Assembly: GCF_025290835.2 (NCBI RefSeq)
Contig: NZ_JAOCQD020000001.1
Location: forward strand, 372,001-436,000
Reading direction: 5' to 3'
Length of the DNA: 64,000 nucleotides
DNA from: Aquabacterium sp. OR-4
GTDB lineage: Bacteria > Pseudomonadota > Gammaproteobacteria > Burkholderiales > Burkholderiaceae_C
Below, piece after piece: positions 39,061 to 47,937 of the stretch (the stretch's first letter is position 1; each line of letters starts with the position of its first letter). The position numbers were made by a program, and so were the translations under genes. The notes under the pieces are model-generated. The model did no database searches. It had not been told where the DNA came from and saw only the letters and a program-made list of their open reading frames with translations.

Positions 39061-39351
39061 CGAGGGCTCGAGCCGCAGCGCCTCGGGCGTGGCGGCGGCC
39101 CAGTCGAACCAGGCCGCGGCGTCGCATTCGCTCACCGCCAGGCCCTGGCGCAGCTCGAAGCTCGACTCGAACCAGCCGCAGCCGCGCGCCGCCAAACCCT
39201 CGGCCGCCTGGCGCGCCGCCGCTTCGGCCGCCGCCAGCTCGTCGGCCAGCGCAGGGGCCTGCAGCACCGTCGCCGCCCCCACCGCGGCCACCATGGCTGC
39301 CTGGGGCGAGGTGCGAAAAGCCTGGCGCAGCGGCTTGGGCAGCAGGTTCAT
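39043..39351 (-). CDS. small conserved-looking protein of unknown function
   Basis: A 102-residue protein beginning MNLLPKPLRQAF, with a weakly hydrophobic Ala-rich segment (about 17-36), a helical Ala/Glu region and a C-terminal part with Cys, Trp and acidic residues (RGCGWFESSFELRQGLAVSE). Two cysteines lie about 18 residues apart. The start ATG 39351 has GGAGA 7 bases upstream; the open frame beyond it is GC-rich noise. It overlaps the end of the PAP2 gene tail to tail. No function can be assigned. Confidence 0.7.
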   Translation of the reverse strand: MNLLPKPLRQAFRTSPQAAMVAAVGAATVLQAPALADELAAAEAAARQAAEGLAARGCGWFESSFELRQGLAVSECDAAAWFDWAAATPEALRLEPSSARLQ

Positions 39352-39529
39352 GGCGGGTCTCCGATGGGGTGGCTGTCGATGCCCGGCATCTTCCCGGCCG
39401 GCCGGCGGCCGCACCATCGCCCCGCGGCGGGGCCGGCGGGGGCCCCCGCGCGCGGCCATCCCCCATCCCTCGCCGGGGGGTGTGCCACCATCCCCCCTTT
39501 GCCGCGCACACCCCCCGGAGCCCGTCGCC

Positions 39530-40261
39530 ATGTGTGGACGTTACGTCGTTGCCTACGACCCGCAGACCCTGGTCTCGGGCTTCAGCCTGACCCGCATCCA
39601 GCCCTTCGAGCGGCGCTGGAACGTGGCCCCGACGATGCCGGTGCCGGTGGTCTACGACACCCGCGAGGGCGAGCGTGTGTGCGAGCCCATGCGCTGGGGC
39701 CTGGTGCCGCACTGGGCCAAGGACACCGCCATCGGCGCCAAGCTCAACAACGCGCGGGTGGAGGGCGTGGCCGAGAAGCCCTCGTTCCGCCAGGCGCTGC
39801 GGCGGCGTCGCTGCATCCTGCCGGCCAGCGGCTTCTACGAGTGGACCGTGGCCACCGGCAGCGACGGCAAGCCCTACAAGCAGCCGCACTACATCTCGCC
39901 CGGCGCGCAGCCCTTTCTCGCCATGGCCGGCCTGTTCGAGGCCTGGCGGCCCGCCGATGCAGGCGAAGACGGAGAGTGGTTGCTCACCTGCTGCGTGATC
40001 ACCACCGCCGCCAATGCGGTGATGGCGCCGATCCACGACCGCATGCCGCTGCTGCTGGCGCCCGCTGACTGGGCCACCTGGCTGCGCCGCGACCTGCAAG
40101 ACCCCCAGGCGCTGGCGCCCTTGCTGCACGCCAGCAGCGGCCCGGGCGATGCGCTGCAGACCTGGCCGGTGGCGCGCACCGTCAGCCGCGCCGGCAACGA
40201 GGGGCCGGCCCTGGTCGAGCCGCTGGCTGCACCACCGGCCGGGCCGGCGGCGGATGGTTGA
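39530..40261 (+). CDS. SRAP-domain abasic-site DNA-crosslinking protein (YedK/HMCES family)
   Basis: A 243-residue SRAP protein that traps abasic sites in single-stranded DNA as a stable thiazolidine crosslink. It starts MCGRYV, so removal of Met exposes the catalytic C2. Other family residues are WNVAPT (30-35), the NAR triad at 74-76, the active-site E104 (ASGFYEWT) and H169 (PIHDRMPLLL). The length fits. GGAG lies about 10 bases upstream of the ATG. It is transcribed away from the small minus-strand gene and has no SOS partner beside it. Confidence 0.95.
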   Translation: MCGRYVVAYDPQTLVSGFSLTRIQPFERRWNVAPTMPVPVVYDTREGERVCEPMRWGLVPHWAKDTAIGAKLNNARVEGVAEKPSFRQALRRRRCILPASGFYEWTVATGSDGKPYKQPHYISPGAQPFLAMAGLFEAWRPADAGEDGEWLLTCCVITTAANAVMAPIHDRMPLLLAPADWATWLRRDLQDPQALAPLLHASSGPGDALQTWPVARTVSRAGNEGPALVEPLAAPPAGPAADG

Positions 40262-40467
40262 TGGCTGACCGCTGACCGGGCGGCCGCCGCCAGGCGCCAC
40301 GCGCCGATCAACCAGGCAGGCGGCCAGGCGGCCGGCCGAGCCGCCGCGCCGCTGACCGGCCTTCGGCAACGCTGCTATCCTCGCCGGCCCATGGCCCGCC
40401 CCCGTCGCCCACCCGCCGCCCGCGCCCGCTGGCCATCGCCCAGGCGCTGGCCCTGGCGCTGTGGCTG

Positions 40468-40863
40468 TTGCTGGCGCAGCAGTGGGCGCTGGTGCATGGC
40501 GTGGCGCACAGCGCGTCACAGCGCGCGTCGGCGCTGGCCGAGGGCGGCCTGGCAGGCCTGGCCGAGGTGGCCGATGCCGCGCCGTCCACCGCCACCGCCA
40601 CCGCCACCGCCACCGCCACCGCCACCGCCACCGCCACCGCCACGCCCGCCGAGGCGCCGCACGACACCGCCGCCGAGGCGCTGTGTGCCAGCTGCCAGCT
40701 GCTGGCCGGGCTGGGCACGCTGCTGCAGCCCCCGGCGCTGGCCTGGCTGGCCAGCCCCTGCCCGGCCATGGCGCCGGCGGTGGCGCTGCAGCCGGGGCTG
40801 CCGGTGGCGGCGGCCACGCCCTTCCTGGCGCGCGCGCCGCCGCGGGTTCCTGCGTTCGTCTGA
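40468..40863 (+). CDS. DUF2946-like small protein upstream of the metal receptor (start uncertain, possible frameshift)
   Basis: A 131-residue frame read from TTG 40468. It has a hydrophobic N-terminus, HGVAHS, a low-complexity (Thr-Ala)9 spacer, CASC with a following hydrophobic helix, and a C-terminal RAPPRVP typical of DUF2946 proteins, which often precede copper or zinc TonB receptors. The natural N-terminus is unclear. The hydrophobic leader continues upstream in frame (LAIAQALALALWLL) but without a start codon, while an ATG at 40391 is in a different frame and reads MARPRRPPAARA. A one-base indel in the C-rich stretch 40391-40440 would join the two. Family assignment is tentative. The TonB receptor follows 79 bases downstream. 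Confidence 0.5.
   Translation: MLAQQWALVHGVAHSASQRASALAEGGLAGLAEVADAAPSTATATATATATATATATATPAEAPHDTAAEALCASCQLLAGLGTLLQPPALAWLASPCPAMAPAVALQPGLPVAAATPFLARAPPRVPAFV
40588..40641. repeat. nine ACCGCC hexanucleotide repeats encoding Thr-Ala
   Basis: Nine perfect copies of ACCGCC lie inside the DUF2946-like frame and encode (Thr-Ala)9. The unit preserves frame, so slippage would vary the spacer length only. Confidence 0.95.
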
Positions 40864-40942
40864 TCTGCTGCACCGGCCAGCGCCCGCCCATGGCGGCGGA
40901 CGCGGCCGGTTGCCCGTCATCCGTTGCCAGGAAATACCTTTC

Positions 40943-43090
40943 ATGTTGTCGACCCCTGCGCGCCGCCGTGCGCCCTCGTTTGCCGCCGCGCGCCCGGCGC
41001 GCCCCGCCACCGCCCATCCCGCCCCGCGCACCGCGCTGGCGCTGGCCCTGCTCACACTGGGCTGGCCGCTGGCCGCCCAGGCGCAAAGCGCCCCATCGCC
41101 GGCCGCCGCCTCGCCGCTGGCCGGCAGCGTGCTGATCACCGGCAACCCGCTGGGGGCCACCCAGCTGGTGCAGCCGGCCGAGGTGCTCACCGGCGAGGCG
41201 CTGGCGCGGCGCCGCGCCGCCACCCTGGGTGACACGCTGTCGGGCCTGCCCGGCGTGGCAGCTTCGGGCTTCGGGCCGCAGGCCAGCCGGCCAGTGATCC
41301 GCGGGCTGGATGGCGACCGCATCCGCCTGCTCGACAACGGCGGCGCCTCGGCCGACGCCTCGAACCTCAGCTTCGACCACGCGGTGGCGGTGGACCCGCT
41401 GGTGGTCGAGCGCATCGAGGTGCTGCGCGGCCCGGCGGCGCTGCTGTACGGCGGCAACGCCACCGGCGGCGTGGTCAACACGCTGGACAATCGCATTCCA
41501 CGCGCGGCGCTGGGCGCGCCGGGCGGGCGTGCCGAATGGCGCCTGGGTGGCGCCGCGCGCGAGCAGGCCGGCGCGGCCGTGCTCGAAGGCGGCGCCAGCG
41601 GCCTGAACTGGCATGTGGACGCCGCCAGCCGCCAGAGCCAGGACCTGCGCACGCCGCGCTTCACGCCGCCGGCCGAGGCCGAGGAAGAAGCCACCGCCAC
41701 CCGGCGCGTGGCCAACAGCGCCGGGCGCAGCCACGCCGGTGCGCTGGGCGCCTCGTGGGCCGACGCGCAGGGTTTCGTGGGCCTGGCGGTCGACGGCCTG
41801 CGCCAGCGCTACGGCGTGGTGGTCGAGCCCGATGTCAGCATCCGCCTGCAGCGCGAACGCCTGGCGCTGGCGGCTGAGCGCCGCGGCCTGGCCGGGCCCT
41901 TCAGCGCGGTGGAGGCGCAGGCCAGCCGCACCCGCTACCAGCACCAGGAGCTCGAAGGCAGCGGCGAGGTCGGCACCACCTTCCGCAGCCTGGGGCAGGA
42001 GGCGCGGCTGCAGGCGCGTCAGGCGCCGCTGGCGCTGGCCGGCGGCCAGCTGCATGGCACGCTGGGCCTGCAGATCGAGCGGCTCGACTTCTCGGCGCTG
42101 GGCGAGGAGGCCTTCGTGCCCGGCACGCACACCGCCAGCGAGGCCCTGTTTCTGCTGCAGGAGTGGCGCGGCCCGGCCTTCACGCTGAGCGCCGGTGTGC
42201 GCCGCGAGCGCGCGCGGGTGCGCTCGGATGGCGACGCCGCCACCGCCGGCGGCGAGACCGAGGCCGAACCGCGCTTCGGTGCCGCCACCGAGCGCCGCTT
42301 TCAGCCGGGCAGCTGGTCGCTGGGCGCGCAGTGGCCGCTGGCCGCCAGCCTGCCGGGCTGGTCGCTGCGCGGCGGCTATGGCCATACCGAGCGCGCGCCG
42401 GCCTACTACGAGCTTTACGCCAACGGCGTGCACGTGGCCACCGGCACCTTCGAGCGCGGCGACGCCTCGCTGGGCGTCGAGCGCAGCCGCCATGCCGAGC
42501 TGGGCCTGCAATGGCAGCAGGGCGCGCACCAGGTGCAGCTGCAGCTGTTTCGCACCCGCTTCGCCAATTACCTGGCGCTCGATGCCCGCGGCAACGAGGT
42601 GGGCGTGGACGGCGGCGGCAGCGTGCCCGAGTACCTGTTTCGCGGTGTGCCGGCCACGCTGCACGGCCTGGAGATCGAGGCCCGCAGCCGCCTGCAGCTG
42701 GCCGGTTGGGCGCTCGATGGCCAGGCCGCGCTCGACCTGGTGCGCGGCCGCAACCAGGCCACCGGCGAGGCCTTGCCGCGCCTGCCGCCGCTGCGCCTGC
42801 ACCTGGGCCTGGAGGCCACGCAGGGCGCGCTGAGCCTGGGCCTGGCGCTGCAGCACCAGGCCGCGCAGCGCCGCGTGCCGGCCACCGACAGCGCCACGCC
42901 CGCCGCCACCCGGGTGGACCTGAGTCTGGGCTGGCGCCAGCGCTGGGCGCAAGCCGATGCGCTGTGGACGCTGAAGCTGGCCAATCTGGGCGATGCGCTG
43001 GCCTGGAGCGCCAGCAGCGTGCGCCCGGCCCGCGAGCGCAGTCCGGCCGGCGCGCGCGCGCTCACCGCGGCCTTGCGCGTCGGCTTCTAG
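40943..43090 (+). CDS. ZnuD-like TonB-dependent outer-membrane receptor
   Basis: A 715-residue TonB-dependent receptor. A long basic leader and signal peptide end near AAQAQS. The plug domain has VIRGLDGDRIRLLDNGG, SFDHAVAVDPLVVERIEVLR and GPAALLYGGNATGGVVNTLD, the pattern seen in Neisseria ZnuD and related zinc receptors. A 22-strand barrel follows, with GHTERAPAYYELYANG and a terminal aromatic F (LRVGF). AGGAA lies about 9 bases before the ATG; the longer open frame to 40391 is not the gene start. Likely substrate is zinc or a zinc complex, supported by the DUF2946-like and DUF3299 neighbours. The His-rich loops of meningococcal ZnuD are not obvious. I found no clear Zur operator upstream. 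Confidence 0.9.
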   Translation: MLSTPARRRAPSFAAARPARPATAHPAPRTALALALLTLGWPLAAQAQSAPSPAAASPLAGSVLITGNPLGATQLVQPAEVLTGEALARRRAATLGDTLSGLPGVAASGFGPQASRPVIRGLDGDRIRLLDNGGASADASNLSFDHAVAVDPLVVERIEVLRGPAALLYGGNATGGVVNTLDNRIPRAALGAPGGRAEWRLGGAAREQAGAAVLEGGASGLNWHVDAASRQSQDLRTPRFTPPAEAEEEATATRRVANSAGRSHAGALGASWADAQGFVGLAVDGLRQRYGVVVEPDVSIRLQRERLALAAERRGLAGPFSAVEAQASRTRYQHQELEGSGEVGTTFRSLGQEARLQARQAPLALAGGQLHGTLGLQIERLDFSALGEEAFVPGTHTASEALFLLQEWRGPAFTLSAGVRRERARVRSDGDAATAGGETEAEPRFGAATERRFQPGSWSLGAQWPLAASLPGWSLRGGYGHTERAPAYYELYANGVHVATGTFERGDASLGVERSRHAELGLQWQQGAHQVQLQLFRTRFANYLALDARGNEVGVDGGGSVPEYLFRGVPATLHGLEIEARSRLQLAGWALDGQAALDLVRGRNQATGEALPRLPPLRLHLGLEATQGALSLGLALQHQAAQRRVPATDSATPAATRVDLSLGWRQRWAQADALWTLKLANLGDALAWSASSVRPARERSPAGARALTAALRVGF

Positions 43091-43191
43091 GCACGGGCAG
43101 GCCGGGTGCGTGATGTCTGGCCGAACAAGGCCATCGCGCCCCGCCAGTTCAGCCCATCGGCGGGATCGGCAGTGCGTAAGCTGTCGATCCC

Positions 43192-43404
43192 ATGAACACC
43201 CACCGCGCAGCGCCGATGTCGGCCGAACCCCGCGATGCCCGAGAGGCCCGCGAGGTCTGGCCCGACACGACCCCGATGCCGCTGGAGCCGGATTCGTTGT
43301 CTCCGGCGCCCATCGACGGCCTGGACGTCAACGAACTCGACAGCGAGACGGTGTTCGACCGCCTGTTCGGCAGCCTGCCACTGCCCGCGTCCCGACGGCG
43401 CTAG
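43192..43404 (+). CDS. small acidic protein of unknown function
   Basis: A 70-residue hydrophilic frame rich in Asp, Glu and Pro, ending DRLFGSLPLPASRRR. The central LDVNELDSETVFDRLF looks like a short helix. Third positions are mostly G/C, supporting coding, but no clear Shine-Dalgarno sequence is visible. It stands alone between the receptor gene and the convergent nnrU-like gene. Confidence 0.5.
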   Translation: MNTHRAAPMSAEPRDAREAREVWPDTTPMPLEPDSLSPAPIDGLDVNELDSETVFDRLFGSLPLPASRRR

Positions 43405-43434
43405 GCGGGCGCCGCAGCGCGCGGCCCCAGCCTC

Positions 43435-44019
43435 TCAGCCCACGGCGAAGGGCCGCACGCCCAGCAGCGCCGCATGGCCCCAGAAGGCCAGAGCGGCCCA
43501 GGCCAGCACACCCACCGCCACGGTAGTCAGCGTGCCGGCGGTCGTGGCGGCCGCTGCCACCGTGCCGGCCGCGCGATCACGCCGGCGCGCCGAACGAAAG
43601 CAGGCCACCGCCCACAGCAAGAAGCCGCCAAACAGCAGCAGGTCGGCCAGCGTGTGGTTGGCCAGCAGATGGGCCAGTGCCCACACCTTGACGGCCAGCA
43701 CCATCGGGTGCTGCAGGCGGGCCTTGAGCGCATTGCGCGGCACATACGCGGCCGCCAGCAGCAGCATCGACACCAGCATCAGCAGGCCGGCGAGGTGGCG
43801 TGTCCACAGCGGCGGTGACCACAGCGGCACCGGCGCCAGGCGCGCCTGGCCGTAGCCCCACACGATCAGCGCAAAGCCGGCCAGCGACAGCAGCGTGTAC
43901 AGGCCCTTCCAGCGCTGCGCACCCAGGCGCGCCACCATGCCGCTGCGCCAGTCGTCGGCCACGATGCGCACCGAGTGCAGGCCCAGAAACAGCAGCAGGC
44001 CGAAGATCAGTGCAGTCAT
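43435..44019 (-). CDS. NnrU-family membrane protein
   Basis: A 194-residue protein with about six hydrophobic segments. It starts MTALIFGLLLFLGLHSVRIV and contains NnrU-type GAQRWKGLYTLLSLAGFALIVWGY, PRNALKARLQHPMVLAVKVWALAHLLANH and DLLLFGGFLLWA. NnrU proteins were first described next to nitric-oxide respiration genes, but many have no denitrification context and resemble isoprenoid-handling membrane proteins. Nothing for denitrification is visible here. It begins 64 bases after the TPR gene on the same strand and may be co-transcribed with it. Confidence 0.9.
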   Translation of the reverse strand: MTALIFGLLLFLGLHSVRIVADDWRSGMVARLGAQRWKGLYTLLSLAGFALIVWGYGQARLAPVPLWSPPLWTRHLAGLLMLVSMLLLAAAYVPRNALKARLQHPMVLAVKVWALAHLLANHTLADLLLFGGFLLWAVACFRSARRRDRAAGTVAAAATTAGTLTTVAVGVLAWAALAFWGHAALLGVRPFAVG

Positions 44020-44083
44020 GTCGCGTCGCGCTCCGTGGCGGTGGGCAGGGCACGCGCGCCTGGCCGTGGCCAGGCCCGGTGGG

Positions 44084-45379
44084 TTATTTGCGGGCCGGGC
44101 TCTTCAGGTACAGGGTCCACAGCCGGGCCAGCTCGGCCGTGCCGTCGCTGCCCTTGACCTGGGCAAAGCTGTTCAGCGCCTCGGCCACCTTGCCGGCGCG
44201 CCACTGCACCACGCCCAGGTGCAGCAGGGCGTCGTCGGGCTGGCGCAGGCCGCCCTTGGCCTGGCCCTGGGCCATCACGGCCAGCGCCTTGTCGTGCTGG
44301 CCGGCACCCGACAGCGCCATGCCCAGGGCAAAGGGCACGTTGCCGTCCTTGGCGTTGCGGGCGGCGGTTTCGGCGTCGTTCAGGCTGCCGCGGTCGGCCG
44401 CGGCCGCCTTGGTGGCGGCCTCGCGCAGCTTGCGGTCGGCGGCGGCGTTGGCGTCCTTGCCCAGCACGCCGCTGTTGAAGCCCTCGTCCAGCAGCTTCTG
44501 CGCCTCGGCCGGCAGGCCCACCTGGTTGGCGCGAAAGGCCATGTCGCCCAGCTCGCCGGCCGGCAGCGGCAGGCCCACCGCCATCTTCAGGCGGTAGACG
44601 TCCAGGCGCAGGCGCTCGTCGGCAAAGCCCGGGCGCTGGTGGGTGCGCACGATCAGCTCGTTCCAGAAATCGGTCTTGCCGGTGGTGCTGGCCAGCTTGC
44701 CCAGCGTGGCCAGGTAGCCGGCGTCGTCCTTCAAGGCACCGTGCGCCAGCGCCAGGCGGCTCAGCAGCGCCTCGCCAGGCACGCGGCCGGCGGCCTCTTC
44801 GGCCTGCACCAGCGCACCAAACTCGCGCACCGCACCGGCCTGGTCACCGGTTTCGGCCAGCAGGCGCGGGTACAGCTCGCGCAGCTCGGGGCTGTTGCCG
44901 CCGTTGGCCACGTAGACCGGGTAGCGCTTGACGGCCAGCGCAAACTGCTTTTCCTGCACGGCCAGGCGGATCAGCGCCTCGTTGAGCGAGCGGCGCTCGG
45001 CCTCGGGCACGAACTCGCTGTCGATCACGCCCTGCAGCGTCTGCATCGCCAGCGCGCGCTCGCCCTTGCCGCTGGCGGCGGCCAGGCGGAAGCGGGCGAC
45101 GATGTAGCGCTCGTACGGCGTGAGGCCGGCGATGGCCTCCACCGTCACCAGCTTGTCCAGCGCCTCCTGGTGCTTGCCGGCCTTCAGCGCCTCTTGCGCC
45201 TCCTGCAGGGGCTTGGCGGTCTCGGGGCGCACGGTGGGCCCCGAGGCGGCGGGCGCGGCCGCTGCAGCAGCCTGCTGGGCCAGGGCCGGCGCAGTGCCGC
45301 CGGCGGCCAGCGCCGTCAGCGTGGCCAGGGTCAGGGCGCGCAGCGCGCGGCGCGTGGAAACGGTATGGCGGATCGGCAA
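44084..45379 (-). CDS. exported TPR-like repeat protein
   Basis: A 431-residue protein with a signal peptide (about 1-35, ending in APALAQQ) and a mainly helical mature chain built from TPR-like pairs (KAGKHQEALDKLV, EKQFALAVKRYPVYV, RAGKVAEALNSFAQV). Such periplasmic TPR proteins act as scaffolds. No enzymatic motif is present. The TPR consensus is weak in the middle (about 170-330). The start ATG 45379 leads directly into a basic n-region (RHTVSTRRALR). Confidence 0.82.
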   Translation of the reverse strand: MPIRHTVSTRRALRALTLATLTALAAGGTAPALAQQAAAAAAPAASGPTVRPETAKPLQEAQEALKAGKHQEALDKLVTVEAIAGLTPYERYIVARFRLAAASGKGERALAMQTLQGVIDSEFVPEAERRSLNEALIRLAVQEKQFALAVKRYPVYVANGGNSPELRELYPRLLAETGDQAGAVREFGALVQAEEAAGRVPGEALLSRLALAHGALKDDAGYLATLGKLASTTGKTDFWNELIVRTHQRPGFADERLRLDVYRLKMAVGLPLPAGELGDMAFRANQVGLPAEAQKLLDEGFNSGVLGKDANAAADRKLREAATKAAAADRGSLNDAETAARNAKDGNVPFALGMALSGAGQHDKALAVMAQGQAKGGLRQPDDALLHLGVVQWRAGKVAEALNSFAQVKGSDGTAELARLWTLYLKSPARK

Positions 45380-45534
45380 GCGGGCACCCCGTAAGGCGGT
45401 GAAGAACGAAGGCGGGAGTGTAGTCAGCCCGCGTGACGCAGCCCACCCACCGGGTTACCAGCGGGTTTCAGGCGGTATCGGGTGTGGGGGAGGGCGGGTG
45501 GACTCGCGTCCACGCGAGGCCGGGTGCCCCAGCT

Positions 45535-46572
45535 TCACAGAGGCGTGATGCCCGCAATCGCCCAGTCGCCGCCCACCGGGCGCACCAGGTGCCACAGCTC
45601 GGCAAAGGGCGTGGCGCCGGCGTCGGCCTGTTCGCGGATCAGGCCGCTGTAGCGCACGCTCACCACGTCCTGGCCCATGCCGTCGCGGGTGGTGTCGGCA
45701 ATCTCGGCATCGAGCTGCACCACGTCGGTCTGCTGCGTGCTGGCGCCGCGCTCTTGCAGGTCAAGGCGCAGCGAGGCAAACAGCTCGGGCGTGGTGAACT
45801 TGCGCAGATCGTCCACATTGCCGGCGTCGTTGGCGGCCTGCAGGCGGATGAACACCATCTTGGCCAGGCGCAGGAAGTCGTCGCGGTCGATGCCCTCGGG
45901 CAGCGCCGGCCCGGCCATCGCCGCCAGCGCCGCGGCGCCGGTCTGCAGCGCAGCGGCGCCCGACGATCCGGCCTCGGCGGTGGCGCCTGTCGGCGTGCCC
46001 AGGCTGCTGCGCTCGGTCAGGGTGGCGGCTTGCTGCGGCTGGGCTGTTGGCTGCTGCACCGGCGCGGCGCGCAGGTGGCCGCCGGCCCCGGCCGCGGCAC
46101 CGGCCAGGCCCATCTGACCCATCTGACCCATCGGCGTGGTGGCCGGCTGGCCCTTGCGCGCCAGGCGGCCCATCACAAAGCGCAGCAGCACCACGGCGGC
46201 CACCGCCAGCAGCGCGATCATCACGAAGTTGGCCAGGCCTTCGCCCATGCCGAAATGGCTGAACAGCGCCGCCAGGCCGATGCCGGCGGCCAGGCCCGCC
46301 AGCGGGCCCATCCACGAGCGCTTGGCGGGCGCCGCCGCGGCCGCCGCGGTGGCGCCGGCCATGGCCGGTGCGGCCTGCTGGCCGGCAGGCTGGGCGCCAG
46401 GGGCCTGGGCCGGGGTGGGCGGCGTGGCCGACTTGGCCGGCGCCGCGGGCATCTGGCGTTGCAGCCCGGCGGCCTTGCCACCACCCAGGCGCTTGGCCTC
46501 GGCCAGGTGCGGGGCCACGCCCAGGGAACCGATGGTCACGGCCATCGCCAACGTCAGCAGCAGTTTTTTCAT
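45535..46572 (-). CDS. Tim44-like domain membrane protein
   Basis: A 345-residue protein. The signal/anchor MKKLLLTLAMAVTIGSLGV is followed by a Pro/Ala/Gln-rich linker and two adjacent hydrophobic segments (about 85-125, with a glycine-rich turn). A second low-complexity linker leads to a C-terminal Tim44/MlaC-like domain (about 225-345; IDRDDFLRLAKMVFIRLQ through AELWHLVRPVGGDWAIAGI). This arrangement is common in Burkholderiales. I chose ATG 46572 (GGAGA 9 bases upstream); an ATG five codons earlier is possible. Function unknown, perhaps binding hydrophobic ligands or membranes. Confidence 0.9.
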   Translation of the reverse strand: MKKLLLTLAMAVTIGSLGVAPHLAEAKRLGGGKAAGLQRQMPAAPAKSATPPTPAQAPGAQPAGQQAAPAMAGATAAAAAAPAKRSWMGPLAGLAAGIGLAALFSHFGMGEGLANFVMIALLAVAAVVLLRFVMGRLARKGQPATTPMGQMGQMGLAGAAAGAGGHLRAAPVQQPTAQPQQAATLTERSSLGTPTGATAEAGSSGAAALQTGAAALAAMAGPALPEGIDRDDFLRLAKMVFIRLQAANDAGNVDDLRKFTTPELFASLRLDLQERGASTQQTDVVQLDAEIADTTRDGMGQDVVSVRYSGLIREQADAGATPFAELWHLVRPVGGDWAIAGITPL

Positions 46573-46795
46573 GCGCAAGGTCTCCATGCGGTATCCGGGC
46601 ATCGGCGCGCGGCGCGCGCGTGTCCGGCTGGCGATTGTGAGCCCCGCCGGTGCCCGATGGTTCCGTGCCCGGCAAGCGGCGGGTGTGTGTTCTGTCGCGC
46701 CAGCGACAGGCCGGCGTGGCGCAAGCCCGGGTGGTCAGGTGCCGGCCAGCGCGGCAGCATCGCCCGCATCCATCACCACCCGGGGAGCCGCCTGC

Positions 46796-47899
46796 ATGAC
46801 CCTCCACGCCACCCCGTCCGGGGCCGCGCCCAGTTCCGGCACCGGTGCCGAGCCTGGCGCCCGCCCGCGCTGGCTGCGCCGCCCCGAGGGCTCGACCTGG
46901 GGCGACTTCGGCCCCGACGACCAGCTGGGCCGCCTGAACCTGATCACGCCCGAGCGCCGCCGCGCTGCGGTGGCCGAGGTGCGCGAGGGCCTGGCCTTCG
47001 GCCTGAGCGTGCCGCTGGACTATCCCGGCGGCTCGCTGCTCAACCCGCGCCGCAAGCCGCCGCAGCTGCGCCCCACGGCGCTGAACGGCACGCCGTTCAT
47101 GAATCAGCCGCTGTCGCTGGTGGTCGAGCGCGCCACCGACGTGATCTGCGACGACCAGGTCACCCTGAGCCTGCAATACAGCACCCAGTGGGACAGCTTT
47201 GCCCATGTGGGCAGCTGGTTCGACGCCGATGGCGACGGCGAGCCCGAGAAGGTCTACTACAACGGCTATCGCGCCCACGAGCACATCGTGGGCCCGGGCG
47301 ACCGCCTGCTGGCGGCCTGCGGCTGCGGCGAGGACGGCTCGTACGCCCGCGCGCTGGGCATCGCCAACTTTGCCGAAAACCCCATCCAGGGCCGCGGCGT
47401 GCTGGTGGATCTGGCGGCGCACTGCGGCCGCGAGCGGGTGTTCGTCGACCACGCCCGGCTGATGCGCATCCTGGCCGATGACGGCGTGGTGGTCGAGCCG
47501 GGCGATCTGCTGCTGATCCACACCGGCTTTGCCGAGGCCGTGCTCGAGATGCAGCGCGAGCCCGACGCCCAGGTGCTGCACCACGCCTGCGCGGTGCTGG
47601 ACGGTCGCGATCCGGCGCTGCTGCAGTGGATCAGCGACAGCGGCGTGGCCGCGCTGTGCGCCGACAACTACGCGGTGGAGGGCTACCCCGCGCGCGACGT
47701 GCCGGGCCTGCGCGCGGCGCTGCCGCTGCATGAGCACTGCCTGTTCAAGCTGGGCGTGCCGCTGGGCGAGCTGTGGCGGCTGGGCGAGCTGGCCACCTGG
47801 CTGCGTGCCAACGGCCGCTCGCGCTGCCTGCTCACCGCACCGCCCCTGTGCCTGCCGGGGGCCGTGGGCTCGCCGGTGACGCCGGTGGCCACGGTGTGA
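46796..47899 (+). CDS. cyclase-family hydrolase (kynurenine formamidase-like fold)
   Basis: A 367-residue member of the metal-dependent cyclase/formamidase family (pfam Cyclase). The signature region is LQYSTQWDSFAHVGSWFDADGDG followed by VYYNGYRAHEHIV, giving putative metal ligands His/Asp. Later family segments are RGVLVDLAAH, VEPGDLLLIHTGFAE and CADNYAVEGYP. The DADGDGEPE insert resembles a Ca-binding loop and is unusual within the motif. GGGGAG lies about 9 bases upstream of ATG 46796. Related enzymes hydrolyse N-formylkynurenine, cyclic amides or lactones; the substrate here cannot be deduced. It stands alone, 223 bases from the divergent Tim44 gene. Confidence 0.88.
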   Translation: MTLHATPSGAAPSSGTGAEPGARPRWLRRPEGSTWGDFGPDDQLGRLNLITPERRRAAVAEVREGLAFGLSVPLDYPGGSLLNPRRKPPQLRPTALNGTPFMNQPLSLVVERATDVICDDQVTLSLQYSTQWDSFAHVGSWFDADGDGEPEKVYYNGYRAHEHIVGPGDRLLAACGCGEDGSYARALGIANFAENPIQGRGVLVDLAAHCGRERVFVDHARLMRILADDGVVVEPGDLLLIHTGFAEAVLEMQREPDAQVLHHACAVLDGRDPALLQWISDSGVAALCADNYAVEGYPARDVPGLRAALPLHEHCLFKLGVPLGELWRLGELATWLRANGRSRCLLTAPPLCLPGAVGSPVTPVATV

Positions 47900-47937
47900 G
47901 CCAGATGTGGCGCCGCAGGCCGGTGTAGCGATCCTGG

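Noticed and set aside
40588..40641. Repeat array as a CRISPR or regulatory array
   Set aside because: It is a simple 6-bp coding microsatellite without spacers; no CRISPR structure exists in the window.
43435..44019. NnrU protein as evidence of denitrification
   Set aside because: No nitrite, nitric oxide or nitrous oxide reductase genes are nearby, and NnrU relatives occur widely without denitrification.
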